From assembly GCF_014489575.1 (NCBI RefSeq), contig NZ_CP060789.1, positions 806,001-870,000 of the forward strand: 64,000 nt of DNA. Reading direction: 5' to 3'. Position numbers and translations under genes: made by a program. This document shows positions 1 to 8,513 of the stretch, one piece after another. The notes under the pieces are model-generated. The model did no database searches. It worked only from the letters and a program-made list of their open reading frames with translations, and was not told where the DNA came from. The DNA comes from Tessaracoccus defluvii (GTDB lineage: Bacteria; Actinomycetota; Actinomycetes; Propionibacteriales; Propionibacteriaceae). Positions within the stretch are counted from its first letter, which is position 1, and the number at the start of each line of letters is the position of its first letter.

Positions 1-852
1 GGCCGGCATCTGCCTGAAGTCCGGTAACGCGGCGCTGCTGCGCGGGTCGTCGTCGGCGCTCGGATCGAACCAGGTGACGGTGGCCGCGCTGCGGCGGGGC
101 CTCGAGTCCGTCGGCATCGCCCCCGACGCCGTCCAGCTCGTCATCGGCGGCCGCGAGGTCACCGGCGACATGATGCGGGCCCGGGGGCTGGTCGACGTGC
201 TCATCCCGCGGGGCGGGGCGGGCCTCATCCGGGCCGTGGTCGACGGCTCCACGGTGCCGGTCATCGAGACGGGCACCGGGAACTGCCACATCTACGTCGA
301 TGAGGCGGCCGACCTCGACCAGGCCATCGGGATCCTTCTCAACGCCAAGACGCAGCGCCCCAGCGTGTGCAACGCGGCCGAGACGTTGCTGGTGCACCGG
401 GCCGTCGCCGACGCGTTCCTGCCGCGGGCCCTCGACGTCCTCGCGGGCGCGGGCGTCACCGTCCACGGCGACGCGGCCGTCGTCGCCTACTCCGACGCCG
501 TCGTCCCTGCGGGGCCGGACGAGTTCGAGGGGAGTACCTCGACCTCGACCTGGCGGCCCGCGTCGTCGACGACCTCGGCGAGGCGCTGGACCACATCCGC
601 CGTCACGGCACGGGGCATTCGGAGACGATCATCACGACGTCGAAGGCGGCCGCCAAGCGGTTCACAGACGACGTCGACGCGGCCGCCGTCCTCGTCAACG
701 CGTCCAGCCGGTTCGTCGACGGCGGCGAGTTCGGCTTCGGCGCCGAGATCGGCATCTCCACGCAGAAGCTGCACGCCCGCGGGCCCATGGGGCTGGCCGA
801 GATGACCAGCAGCAAGTACCTCGTGGAGGGCGACGGACAGGTCCGCGCCTGA
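1..852 (+). CDS. proA: Gamma-glutamyl phosphate reductase (5' partial, frameshifted)
   Basis: Second enzyme of proline synthesis: NADPH-dependent reduction of gamma-glutamyl phosphate to glutamate semialdehyde. The window opens inside the gene; the first visible residues are [19 protein letters not shown], and the catalytic cysteine is in [10 protein letters not shown] (base ~370). The reading frame changes at a run of four G at 529-532: upstream the frame ends ...GPDEFEG, downstream it continues [22 protein letters not shown] to the stop at 850-852. One extra G would restore the family sequence, so a lost base (sequencing error) is more likely than a true pseudogene. It heads the usual actinobacterial order proA-small membrane protein-nadD-rsfS. 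Confidence 0.93.
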
Positions 853-895
853 GCAATGTCCGCCGGACGGCCTGCGCTTGCTAGGATCGCGTCCC

Positions 896-1033
896 ATGAG
901 CCTTCTTCTGGAGACCGCCGCTGAGGCGCCGCTCGTGCCCAGCTGGGTCATGGGTGTGTTTGTGCTTGTCCTGCTGCTCGGGGCCCTCGGCTGGGTCGTG
1001 GGGATGGGTTCGGGACGCCCGAACTCGAAGTGA
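896..1033 (+). CDS. Small single-pass membrane protein between proA and nadD
   Basis: A 45-residue protein beginning [17 protein letters not shown], followed by one hydrophobic helix (about residues 18-37, [20 protein letters not shown]) and a short polar tail. It is not assigned a function. Its stop TGA (1031-1033) overlaps the GTG start of nadD (1030-1032), so the two are translationally coupled, which argues that it is a real gene. Small membrane ORFs at this position occur in other actinobacteria; any link to NAD synthesis is only positional. Confidence 0.6.
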   Translation: MSLLLETAAEAPLVPSWVMGVFVLVLLLGALGWVVGMGSGRPNSK

Positions 1034-1698
1034 CGTCGACCGAACTGGCGCTGGCCCGGACTGAGCGCGTCGGGCGCTACCGGCTCGGCGTGATGGGCGG
1101 CACATTCGACCCGATCCACCACGGACACCTCGTGGCCGCCTCGGAGGTGGCCGCGAAGTTCGGCCTGCACGAGGTCGTCTTCGTCCCGACCGGTGTGCCC
1201 TGGCAGAAGCGGGACCGGGACGTCTCGCTGGCCGAGGACCGCTACCTCATGACGGTGATCGCCACGGCGTCGAATCCCCGGTTCTCCGTGTCCCGCGTGG
1301 ACATCGACCGGGCGGGCGACACCTACACCGTCGACACCCTCCGCGACCTCCATGCCGAGCGGGGCGAGAACACCGACCTGTTCTTCATCACGGGCGCCGA
1401 CGCGCTCCGGCAGATCCTGACGTGGCGCGGCGCGGACGAGTTGTTCGACCTGGCCCACTTCGTCGGGGTCACGCGTCCCGGCGTGCCCCTGACGGAGCGT
1501 GACCTCTCGCACCTGCCCGAGGACGCCGTCACCCTCATCGAGGTGCCCGCCCTGGCCATCTCGTCCACTGACTGCCGTGACCGCGTCCGCGGCCACGAGC
1601 CGATCTGGTACCTGGTGCCCGATGGCATCGTCCAGTACATCGCAAAGCGGGGCCTCTACCCGGCCCCAGAAGCCGGAGTTCCCCATGACCGCACCTGA
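1030..1698 (+). CDS. nadD: Nicotinate-nucleotide adenylyltransferase
   Basis: Transfers AMP from ATP to nicotinate mononucleotide to give deamido-NAD, the step shared by de novo and salvage NAD synthesis. The 222-residue protein has the nucleotidyltransferase motif [11 protein letters not shown] near residue 24 and the C-terminal ISSTDCRDR motif, the family's ISST/SxR ATP-binding signature. The GTG start overlaps the preceding stop; the 3' end overlaps rsfS by 14 bases. The first ~16 residues before [12 protein letters not shown] are longer than in many homologues, so an internal start is possible. The de novo genes nadABC lie 30 kb away in the same window. Confidence 0.95.
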   Translation: MTSTELALARTERVGRYRLGVMGGTFDPIHHGHLVAASEVAAKFGLHEVVFVPTGVPWQKRDRDVSLAEDRYLMTVIATASNPRFSVSRVDIDRAGDTYTVDTLRDLHAERGENTDLFFITGADALRQILTWRGADELFDLAHFVGVTRPGVPLTERDLSHLPEDAVTLIEVPALAISSTDCRDRVRGHEPIWYLVPDGIVQYIAKRGLYPAPEAGVPHDRT

Positions 1699-2101
1699 TC
1701 CGGTGCTCGCCGCCGTCACCATCGCCGCACAGGCGGCCTCGGACAAGATGGGTGACCAGATCGTCGCCTTCGACGTGTCCGGGCAGCTCTCCATCACCGA
1801 CATCTTCCTGATCGCCTCCGCCAGCAACGAGCGCCAGGTCGGCGCGATCGTCGACGGCGTCGAGGAGGCTCTGATCAAGAAGGTCCGGCTGAAGCCGACC
1901 CGCCGCGAGGGCGACCGGGAGAACCGGTGGGTCCTGCTGGACTACGTCGACTTCGTGGTGCACGTGCAGCACACCGAGGAGCGCTCCCTGTACAACCTGG
2001 AGCGGCTCTGGAAGGACTGCCCGCAGGTGCCGCTGGACATCGAGCGGCCCGAGCCGACGGCCGCCGACGACGTGGCCGCCGACGACGTGGACGTCGACTG
2101 A
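1685..2101 (+). CDS. rsfS: Ribosomal silencing factor RsfS
   Basis: Binds ribosomal protein uL14 on the 50S subunit and blocks subunit joining when nutrients are short. The 138-residue protein has the family core, including [26 protein letters not shown], and [23 protein letters not shown]. The ATG at 1685 lies within the end of nadD, a common overlap in actinobacteria; longer upstream starts would only add out-of-frame nadD sequence. The acidic tail ([13 protein letters not shown]) is variable in the family. It is in the same transcription unit as the following phosphatase gene. Confidence 0.95.
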   Translation: MTAPDPVLAAVTIAAQAASDKMGDQIVAFDVSGQLSITDIFLIASASNERQVGAIVDGVEEALIKKVRLKPTRREGDRENRWVLLDYVDFVVHVQHTEERSLYNLERLWKDCPQVPLDIERPEPTAADDVAADDVDVD

Positions 2102-2105
2102 GTCC

Positions 2106-2702
2106 ATGCTCCGCGACGTCGGAACCCGCGTCCTGCTGCTGCGCCACGGACAGACCGACTGGAACCACTCCCGCCGGTTCCAGGGACGCGCCGACGTACC
2201 GCTGAACGAGGCAGGCGTCGAGCAGGCGAAGGCGGCCAGGACACGGCTGGAGGGCTTCGTCTTCGATGCCGTCTACAGCTCGCCGCTGAGCCGCGCCCTG
2301 CACACCGCGCGCCTCGTGAGGCCGGGGGAGCCGGTCCTGATCGACCCCCGGCTGGCGGAGATCGACGTCGGCACGTGGGCAGGACTGACGTGGGACGAGG
2401 TGGCCGCGCAGGCGCCCGAGATGCTGGAGCGTGACCGGCCGGACGACTTCCGGCATTCGGCGACGGGGGAGACCGTGGCGGAGGTGACGGCCCGCGTCGT
2501 GCCCGCCGTCGAGGAGATCGCACAGCGCCACGAGGGCGGCACGGTGCTGGTCGCCTCGCACGGCCTCGCGCTGACGTGTGCGTTGCACGGCCTGCTGGGC
2601 TTGCCCAACGGGACGCTGGGCACGCTGGGCAACGCCCACTTCGCAGAACTCGGCCTTACCGGGGAACGCTGGCGCCTGCTGGCGCACAACGTCGACTCCT
2701 GA
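2106..2702 (+). CDS. Histidine phosphatase family protein (phosphoglycerate mutase-like)
   Basis: A 198-residue phosphatase of the histidine phosphatase superfamily. It shows the catalytic RHG motif (LLLRHGQTDWN, near residue 14), the YSSPLSRALHTA motif and the second catalytic histidine in VLVASHGLALT. It starts 4 bases after rsfS, so it is co-transcribed. Homologues at this locus in actinobacteria include glucosyl-3-phosphoglycerate phosphatases, but substrate cannot be read from sequence alone, so no symbol is given. Confidence 0.9.
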   Translation: MLRDVGTRVLLLRHGQTDWNHSRRFQGRADVPLNEAGVEQAKAARTRLEGFVFDAVYSSPLSRALHTARLVRPGEPVLIDPRLAEIDVGTWAGLTWDEVAAQAPEMLERDRPDDFRHSATGETVAEVTARVVPAVEEIAQRHEGGTVLVASHGLALTCALHGLLGLPNGTLGTLGNAHFAELGLTGERWRLLAHNVDS

Positions 2703-2785
2703 CTTTCGGCCACACCTGCGCGACGACCGGGTTTTTTGGACATGCACGGGTAGTCAGAGCGGGTTCATGGGGCACAATCAGCGCC

Positions 2786-4087
2786 ATGAAGAGCGCGATC
2801 GTGGTGGGGGCCGGCATCGCCGGCCTCGTCAGCGCATACCGGCTCTCGAAGGCCGGATATGCAGTGACGATCTTTGAAGGGGCACGCGAGCCAGGGGGCA
2901 TGGTCGCCCATGTCGACCTCGCCGGGGTGAGCGTGGACTCCGGGGCCGAGGCCTTCGCCGTGCGCGGCGGACACGCCAGGGCCCTGTGTGACGAACTCGG
3001 CGTGGCGGTCGCGGCGCCGCTCGGCGAGCCGCGCCTCTGGTGGTCAGAGGGCCAGTTCCCGGTCGGCAGGGGAGTGCTCGGCATTCCGATAGCCCTCGAC
3101 GACCCCGCCCTCGCCTCCGCTGGCGAGGAAGGCAGGCGTGCCGTCGAGGCCGAGCCCGGCCTCGATCCCGCGATCGGCGCCCACGCCAAGACCGTGGGCG
3201 AACTCGTTCGCGCCCGGCTGGGCGACCATGTCCTGATCCGGTGCGTGGAGCCGGTGCTGCGGGGCATCTTCGGTGTCCATGCCGACCGGATCGGGATCGA
3301 GGCGGTCGCACCGGGCCTGACGGCAGAGTTCGCCGCCTCGGGGTCGCTCCTGGCCGCGGCGGCCACCCTGCGAGGTCGGGCGGGGGCGGTCGTCGAGCAG
3401 CCCGTCGGAGGCATGTACAGGCTCGTCGAGGCGCTCGTCACTGCCGTCGAGGCGGGCGGCGGGCGGATCGTCACGGGCACAGCGGTCACTGGTCTGCACC
3501 GCTCCAAGGAGGGGATCTCCGTGGAGGGGAGGGCAGGCCAGCTCGCTCTGACGGAACGACTCGTGTTGGCGGTCCCCGCGAGCGTCGCCGTCGCGCTGCT
3601 GTCGCACCTCGGGGCCGAACTGGAGGCGCCTCCTGTGCGGCACACCCGGCAGGTGCTGCTGGCTGCGCGCTCGGACGCACTGGCGGCCGAGCCGGTCGGA
3701 TCCGGGGTGCTGGTCGCCGGAGCGCACGGTGAGCTCCGCGCCAAGGCGCTGTCCCACTATTCAGCGCGCTGGCCCTGGGCCCGGTCCACGGGGCTCGAGA
3801 TCCTGCGCCTGTCCTACCCGGACTACGTGTTTCCCACCAGGGCGGAGGTGCTGCACGACGTGGCGCTGCTCACGGGGGTCCAGCTGCCCGACTCCGCGGT
3901 GCCCGCGCTCGTGTCCGTGAGCTGGGATCAGCTGCCCACCCCTGTCGAGCCCGCACACCGCAACCTTCTGGTCTCGGCCGCGGCCGAGACTGGCGTCGAT
4001 ATCGTCGGTGCGTGGCTCGACGGCAACGGCGTCGACGCCGTCACGGCGGGGACCAGGCGGGTGCTGGCGGAGCGCCACGAGGCATAG
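2786..4087 (+). CDS. hemY: Coproporphyrinogen III / protoporphyrinogen oxidase
   Basis: FAD-dependent oxidase of late haem synthesis. The ATG at 2786 is followed by the dinucleotide-binding motif VVGAGIAGLVSAYRLSKAGY and then GGMV; the C-terminal FAD contact is in GAWLDGNGVDAVTAGTRR. At 433 residues it is slightly short for the family (about 450-470). In actinobacteria this protein normally oxidises coproporphyrinogen III in the coproporphyrin-dependent route (CgoX) rather than protoporphyrinogen. The next gene, 48 bases downstream, encodes earlier haem steps. The longer upstream frame runs through the previous gene and is not the start. Confidence 0.9.
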   Translation: MKSAIVVGAGIAGLVSAYRLSKAGYAVTIFEGAREPGGMVAHVDLAGVSVDSGAEAFAVRGGHARALCDELGVAVAAPLGEPRLWWSEGQFPVGRGVLGIPIALDDPALASAGEEGRRAVEAEPGLDPAIGAHAKTVGELVRARLGDHVLIRCVEPVLRGIFGVHADRIGIEAVAPGLTAEFAASGSLLAAAATLRGRAGAVVEQPVGGMYRLVEALVTAVEAGGGRIVTGTAVTGLHRSKEGISVEGRAGQLALTERLVLAVPASVAVALLSHLGAELEAPPVRHTRQVLLAARSDALAAEPVGSGVLVAGAHGELRAKALSHYSARWPWARSTGLEILRLSYPDYVFPTRAEVLHDVALLTGVQLPDSAVPALVSVSWDQLPTPVEPAHRNLLVSAAAETGVDIVGAWLDGNGVDAVTAGTRRVLAERHEA

Positions 4088-4135
4088 AACGGCCAGGCAT
4101 GAGAAGCTAGACCCCGACACGACTGGGAAGGATCA

Positions 4136-5815
4136 ATGGTGAAGCTTCGGTTGGGGACCCGCGGGTCTGCGTTGGCGCTGGCTCGTTCCGAGATGGTGGC
4201 CGAGCAACTTCGAGCCGCGGGGCACGAGGTCGAGGTCGTCCGGGTGGCGACCGCGCGCATCGACTCGAGCCACATGCCGGACGGCTACTCCCTTGGTGTG
4301 TTCGCCAAGGAACTCCGCGCCGCGCTGCGTGACGGCGAGTGTGACCTCGTGATGCACTCGTGCAAGGACGTGCCGCTGACTGACGAGCCGGACGACCTGC
4401 GGGTCGCCGCCGTCCTCAAGCGCGGCGACCACAGGGACGCGCTCGTGACGCTCAGCGGAGTGCCGTTGGCCGCGCTGCCGCGGGCCTCGCGGCTGGGCGT
4501 GACCTCGCTGCGGCGCATGGCGCAGTTGCGGGCGCTACGCCCGGACCTGACGTTCGTGGACGTGGGCGGGACGCTCGAGGAGCGGCTGCGTCGGCTGGAG
4601 CCGGGCGACCTCGACGCCGTTGTCCTGTCGGCCTCGGGGCTCAAGGCCCTCGGGCAGGAGGACCGGATCACCGAGTACCTGCCGATCCTGCCTGCGCCCG
4701 GCCAGGGCGCGCTGGTGCTGGAGTGCCGGACCGCCGATGAGGACGTCTTCGCGGCGGCCCTCGAGCTGGACCACGAGGAGACCCGGATCTGCGTGGAGGC
4801 GGAGCGGGCCGTGCTGTCCGGCCTCAGCACCACCTACATGGCGCCCGTCGGCGCGATCGCGTCGCGCCGCGGCATTCTCTCCCTGAAGGCCGGCGTCTAC
4901 TCGCTGGACGGCAGCAAGCGTGTGGTGCTGGAGATCGGGCTGCCGACCTCCCACCTGCACGCGCGCCGTACCGGCCACAACGTCGCCGAGGCGCTGCTGC
5001 AGCGCAAGGCGGACAGATTCTTCGCGCCCGAGGTGATCGCCGCCCTCGACCTGTCGGAGGAGCATGACGACGAGTCGCTGTTCATCGAGGGGCCCGAGGA
5101 CGACGACCGCATCCGGGTGCTGCTCCCACGGCAGGAGGGGAAGCTCTCCCAATCGTTGCGTGCCAACGGGCTGCGTGTCGACTGCGTCAAGCTGCAGGAG
5201 GCCCGCCTGATCTCGGCCGACAACATCATGCCGTGGGCCGACTGGGTGGTCGTCCCCTCCGCGCAGACCGTCTGGGCGCTGCGTGAGCGGGGCTGGGACA
5301 TTCCGGCGTCGAAGAAGGTGGCCGCCATGGGCACCACCACGCGCCAGGTGCTGGAGGAGGGCGGCCGCGCCGTCGACCTCAGCCCCGAGGGCACCGCGAG
5401 CTCGAACACGCTGGTGGACGTCTTCCCGCAGGCGGAGGGCGAGGTGCGCGTCGCGATCGTGTGCGCCGATCAGCTCTCCACGAAGCTGGAGGACGGGCTC
5501 CGGGCCAAGGGCTACACCGTCGAACGCTGCGAGATCTACACGATGGCCGACGTGTCGGAGATCTACCCGGAGCTCCGGCAGAAGTGGGACGAGGGGGCCT
5601 GGGACGCGATCCTGCTGAGCCAGCCGTCGCTCGCCGGGGCCTACGTCCACCTGCTCGGGCACCGGGACGACGTCCAGGTCCTGGCGTGGGACGATCCCAC
5701 CGCGGAGGCGCTGGAGGAGCTCGGCGTGCCGGTGCTTGACCGGGCCATGACCAAGGACACCTACGGGGTCGCGGCGCTGGCGAGGACGCTCCACAAGCAC
5801 TACGGCAGGCGCTGA
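4136..5815 (+). CDS. hemCD: HemC-HemD fusion: divergent hydroxymethylbilane synthase joined to uroporphyrinogen-III synthase
   Basis: A 559-residue fusion preceded by GGAAGGATCA. Residues 1-~315 are HemC-like: GTRGSALA, MHSCKDVP (catalytic Asp), TSLRRMAQL and LPAPGQGAL are present. Residues ~322-559 (from RIRVLLPRQEGKL) match uroporphyrinogen-III synthase. Several HemC residues are missing: the cysteine that anchors the dipyrromethane cofactor (E. coli C242) is Tyr234 in STTYMAPVGA, R149 is Gly144, and K55/K59 are Asp49/Leu53. The frame is clean through this region, so the changes do not look like sequencing error. Fusion of successive haem enzymes channels the unstable product hydroxymethylbilane; whether this HemC half is active is open. 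Confidence 0.85.
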   Translation: MVKLRLGTRGSALALARSEMVAEQLRAAGHEVEVVRVATARIDSSHMPDGYSLGVFAKELRAALRDGECDLVMHSCKDVPLTDEPDDLRVAAVLKRGDHRDALVTLSGVPLAALPRASRLGVTSLRRMAQLRALRPDLTFVDVGGTLEERLRRLEPGDLDAVVLSASGLKALGQEDRITEYLPILPAPGQGALVLECRTADEDVFAAALELDHEETRICVEAERAVLSGLSTTYMAPVGAIASRRGILSLKAGVYSLDGSKRVVLEIGLPTSHLHARRTGHNVAEALLQRKADRFFAPEVIAALDLSEEHDDESLFIEGPEDDDRIRVLLPRQEGKLSQSLRANGLRVDCVKLQEARLISADNIMPWADWVVVPSAQTVWALRERGWDIPASKKVAAMGTTTRQVLEEGGRAVDLSPEGTASSNTLVDVFPQAEGEVRVAIVCADQLSTKLEDGLRAKGYTVERCEIYTMADVSEIYPELRQKWDEGAWDAILLSQPSLAGAYVHLLGHRDDVQVLAWDDPTAEALEELGVPVLDRAMTKDTYGVAALARTLHKHYGRR

Positions 5816-5827
5816 CCTGCTCCCGTC

Positions 5828-5862
5828 AATCGGGCCCTGGCTAGGACCGGGGCCCGATTTGC
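5828..5862 (+). terminator. Rho-independent terminator after hemCD
   Basis: AATCGGGCCC and GGGCCCGATT form a 10-bp stem with a 12-base loop, followed by TTT. It lies 13 bases after the hemCD stop and upstream of tRNA-Ala. The antisense tail of the integrated recombinase frame ends inside it (stop at 5841-5843). Confidence 0.8.
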
Positions 5863-7574
5863 ACACCCGGGCGATGATGGACTAATGTTCTCTGAGTCGC
5901 CGCAGGGCGGCCTGGGGCTATGGCGCAGTTGGTAGCGCGCTTCCATGGCATGGAAGAGGCCAGGGGTTCGAATCCCCTTAGCTCCACCAGATTGGATGTA
6001 TTAGAACACCTGACATCGGTTGATGTGGGTGCGAGGGCGGCGAACGGCTCGTTGAGCTGGATCGCCGCTTTTTCGTCTTCGGTGATGAGGATGCGCTGGT
6101 AGAAGGCCTGATTGGCGAGCCGTTTGCCCAAGTCGTCGGTGCGCTCATACATGGTGGCGCAGTCGGCGAGGAGTCGTAGGGCGGTGGCGAGGTGTTGGCG
6201 GGGTCCTTCGTGGTCGTGCCGCTCGGCTTCCAGCCGTTTGGTGACGTCAGCCAGTGCGATGCGGATTCGGTCTTGGTGGCGTTTCAGGGTGGGGAGGTCG
6301 ATGGCGTCGGCGAAGTGGGCTTTGAGGAGCTTGTCTGCTTCGGCTTCCAGCCGCTGCTTGGTGGTGGCGAGGTCGTCGATGGCCTGGGACCGCTCAGCCA
6401 GACGCTCATCGAACGCCGCTTCGACCCGCTGTGCGAGCTGCGCGTAGGTGTGCTCGGTGATGGCGATCTGTTGGTAGCAGTCGGCGACGAGTTGCTCAGC
6501 AACGCCAACGGGCACGGCCTTCCTGGTACAGGAGGTGCGTTTCGTGGCTCGTCCGGTGCAGATGTAGTAGGCGTAGCGGATGCCTTGTTTGTTGCAGGCG
6601 TAGTCGAGCTGCAACCGCGACATGCAGGTGCCGCAGTACAGGGTGCCCTTGAGGTAGTGATCGTGCTTGCGGCGGCGTTCCCCAGCGGTGGCGCGGGTGT
6701 CCAGGAGGATCTGGACCCGCTGCCAGGTCTGCGGGTCGACGATGGGTTCGTGGGCGCCGGGGTGGAGGGCGCCTTGGTAGCGGACCTGCCCGATGTAGTA
6801 CGGGTTGCGCAAGAGTTTGAAGAACGTGGAACGCCCCACCGGCCCGGACGGGCGTTTCGGGGTGGGGGCCGTGGTGAGGCCGCGGGCGGTGGCTTCGGTG
6901 AGGAGGTCGGGGACGGTGTGCTCGCCTTTGGCGTAGGTGTCGAAGACCCAGCGGATGAGGGGCGCACGGTCGGGGTCGATCTCAACGGTGCGGTACTCCC
7001 TGCCCTGGTCATCGGTGCGCCGGATGTTGAGGTAGCCGATGGGTGCCCGGGATGGGGTGCCGCCTGCGGCGACTTTCTGGGTCATGCCTTTGGTGACTTC
7101 GGCGGCGAGGTTGCGGGAGTAGAACTCCGCGATGGAGGACATGATGCCGTGGAGCAGCATCCCGGAGGGGGTGTCGTCGATGTTCTCGGTGGCGGAGACG
7201 AGTTGGACGCCGGCGTCGATGAGGTGGCGGTGGATGTCGACGTCATCGAGCCGGTTCCGTGCCAGCCGGTCGACCTTGTGCACGATGCAGTAGGTGACCT
7301 GATGGGTCGCGATGTAATCCAGTAGCTGCTGCAACCCCGGCCGTTTCGCCGACCTGGCTGACTCGCCGGCGTCGACGAACTCCGCGACCACCTGGGCGCC
7401 GAGGGTTTCGGCTTTGCGGCGGTTCGCCTCACGCTGGGCCGGGATGGAGAATCCTTCGTCGCGGCCGCCGGTGGTGGCTTGTTCCTTGGTGGAGACCCGT
7501 TGATAGGTCACCGCCGTCACCCGCCCCTCACCCGGGACGGTGGTCAGGGTCTTCGTGTCGGCGGTCGTCGTCAT
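5841..7574 (-). CDS. Large serine recombinase, integrated form (C-terminus supplied by tRNA antisense)
   Basis: Site-specific recombinase for the element, 577 residues as integrated. The N-terminal resolvase domain has TYQRVSTKEQ (catalytic Ser28) and KVDRLARNR; then a recombinase domain (RAPIGYLNIRR), a zinc ribbon (CGTCMSRLQL ... C ... C, about residues 310-350) and a long coiled-coil region to ~465. Residues 531-577 (ELRGFEPLASSMPWKRAT...) are simply the reverse complement of tRNA-Ala and the DNA beyond it, ending at the hemCD terminator. The element-encoded part stops at residue 530. In the circular form the frame would continue at 16620 downward into the 92-residue HTH segment, giving 622 residues. 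ATG at 7574; overlaps the preceding small gene. Confidence 0.92.
   Translation of the reverse strand: MTTTADTKTLTTVPGEGRVTAVTYQRVSTKEQATTGGRDEGFSIPAQREANRRKAETLGAQVVAEFVDAGESARSAKRPGLQQLLDYIATHQVTYCIVHKVDRLARNRLDDVDIHRHLIDAGVQLVSATENIDDTPSGMLLHGIMSSIAEFYSRNLAAEVTKGMTQKVAAGGTPSRAPIGYLNIRRTDDQGREYRTVEIDPDRAPLIRWVFDTYAKGEHTVPDLLTEATARGLTTAPTPKRPSGPVGRSTFFKLLRNPYYIGQVRYQGALHPGAHEPIVDPQTWQRVQILLDTRATAGERRRKHDHYLKGTLYCGTCMSRLQLDYACNKQGIRYAYYICTGRATKRTSCTRKAVPVGVAEQLVADCYQQIAITEHTYAQLAQRVEAAFDERLAERSQAIDDLATTKQRLEAEADKLLKAHFADAIDLPTLKRHQDRIRIALADVTKRLEAERHDHEGPRQHLATALRLLADCATMYERTDDLGKRLANQAFYQRILITEDEKAAIQLNEPFAALAPTSTDVRCSNTSNLVELRGFEPLASSMPWKRATNCAIAPGRPAATQRTLVHHRPGVQIGPRS
5914..5989 (+). tRNA. 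tRNA-Ala (anticodon GGC), host of the integrated element
   Basis: A 76-base cloverleaf can be drawn: acceptor GGGGCTA with TAGCTCC, D arm GCGCAGTTGGTAGCGC, anticodon stem CTTCC/GGAAG enclosing ATGGCAT (anticodon GGC), T arm AGGGGTTCGAATCCCCT, encoded CCA. The last seven bases, TCCACCA (5983-5989), are the left crossover repeat of the inserted element, so insertion leaves the tRNA sequence complete. Its apparent natural terminator now sits 10.6 kb away at 16636. Confidence 0.97.
5983..5989. other. Left attachment core (attL), TCCACCA
   Basis: The 3' end of tRNA-Ala. The same seven bases recur at 16619-16625, at the other edge of the inserted DNA. On the minus strand both copies are read in the same phase (xTG GTG GAx) within the recombinase frame, so recombination between them keeps the frame open. 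Confidence 0.75.
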
Positions 7575-7740
7575 GGTTGGTGGTCCTCGTCGTCGAGTCG
7601 GCTACAGGTGCGGTCTGGTCGTGGAGGCGGTCGGCGAGGTGCAGCACTAGCGCGACCAGCCGGTCCATGTCCGGCTCGCCCCGGGGCACGGGTTCGGCGA
7701 TCAACCGCCGCCCGTTCGGTGTGGTGCGTGCATGCCTCAT
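7528..7740 (-). CDS. Small protein preceding the serine recombinase
   Basis: A 70-residue frame starting MRHARTTPNGRRLIAEPVP, with a leucine-rich helix (DMDRLVALVLHLADRL) and a polar, Thr/His/Asp-rich tail. It overlaps the recombinase start by 47 bases, suggesting co-transcription. Short genes of this kind often precede actinobacterial serine recombinases, and a role in control of recombination direction is conceivable, but nothing in the sequence proves it. The start is preceded by TGGGG only, so expression is uncertain. Confidence 0.5.
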   Translation of the reverse strand: MRHARTTPNGRRLIAEPVPRGEPDMDRLVALVLHLADRLHDQTAPVADSTTRTTNHDDDRRHEDPDHRPG

Positions 7741-8088
7741 GCCCCACAGGTGGACACCCCACCCCCGAGAGAAAGCCGGTGGTGGTGACGGTTCCGGAAA
7801 ATGTCCGGCACCGTCCCGTCCTCCGGAGCCGGGCACGAGGGTGCTGGGTGGGGTGGTTCACGGCGGGGGAAAATTTCCCCAGCCGTGCAACCCAACCGGA
7901 TGGTGCACGATCCGCACTGCCTCGCCGCGGCCCCCGATACCGGGGTCCCACTGACGGCTCACTCTGCAGGTGCGCACCGGCCCCAGATGGAGCACCCTGG
8001 CAGTGGCCTCCACGACTACTCCAGGTAAGGGGCTTGTGTCGAGCAGATCAGTCATGAATGCGCAGATCACCGTCTAATCTGCGCGTAT
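7741..8088. other. Intergenic region of the element
   Basis: Between the small recombinase-linked gene and the 3' end of the erm operon. Short overlapping frames on both strands have no recognisable domains, and none has a convincing ribosome binding site. It probably holds the minus-strand promoter of the recombinase unit, but no clear -10/-35 pair stands out. Confidence 0.5.
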
Positions 8089-8123
8089 CCCGGACATCGT
8101 CCGGGCGGGCAGCGGCTGCCCGC
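8089..8123 (-). terminator. Tandem hairpins at the end of the erm-araC-araC operon
   Basis: Two adjoining hairpins: CCCGGAC-ATC-GTCCGGG (8089-8105) and GCGGGCAG-CGG-CTGCCCGC (8105-8123). They begin 15 bases beyond the stop of the last operon gene on the minus strand. There is no strong T run, so termination efficiency is uncertain. Confidence 0.5.
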
Positions 8124-8138
8124 ACCACAAGCAACCCG

Positions 8139-8513
8139 TCAGATCGTCTGCCGGGTCCGCTGGTGATACTGGTTGCGGTATGCGGTTGGGGTGACGCCCA
8201 TGATCTTGGCGAACTGCTCCGCCGCATGACCACGATTCCGCCACCCCACCCGGACCCCGATCTCGCCGACCGTCATGTCCGACTCCCGCAACAGCCGAGC
8301 CATCTCCCGCACCCGCAACCGAGCCAGCAACATGATCGGCGGGACGCCGAACTGCTCCACGAACAGGCCCCCGAGCCGCGACGGCGACAGATGGGCATCC
8401 TGTGCGAGTTCGGCCAAGGTCCACCGGTGAGCGAGATCAGCTCGCATCCGAATGACCGTGTCACGGATCTCTGTCCTGGTAGGGCCGAGGCCAGAGTGCT
8501 CTGTGGCCGTCAT
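8139..8513 (-). CDS. AraC-type HTH protein, second copy
   Basis: A 124-residue protein made almost only of an AraC/XylS DNA-binding domain: first HTH WTLAELAQDAHLSPSRLGGLF, second HTH MTVGEIGVRVGWRNRGHAAEQF and the closing MGVTPTAYRNQY. No ligand-binding domain is present. Its ATG (8511-8513) overlaps the TGA of the upstream gene, so it is translationally coupled as third gene of the erm operon. It is a diverged tandem paralogue of that upstream gene. A regulatory role within the element or operon is an inference. Confidence 0.85.
   Translation of the reverse strand: MTATEHSGLGPTRTEIRDTVIRMRADLAHRWTLAELAQDAHLSPSRLGGLFVEQFGVPPIMLLARLRVREMARLLRESDMTVGEIGVRVGWRNRGHAAEQFAKIMGVTPTAYRNQYHQRTRQTI

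Noticed and set aside
5920..6102. Plus-strand frame starting inside tRNA-Ala (MAQLVARFHGMEEARGSNPL)
   Set aside because: It is a translation of the tRNA gene itself and a well-known false prediction.
6192..7325. 377-codon plus-strand frame rich in Gly and Val
   Set aside because: It is the antisense shadow of the serine recombinase, whose domains are clear on the minus strand.
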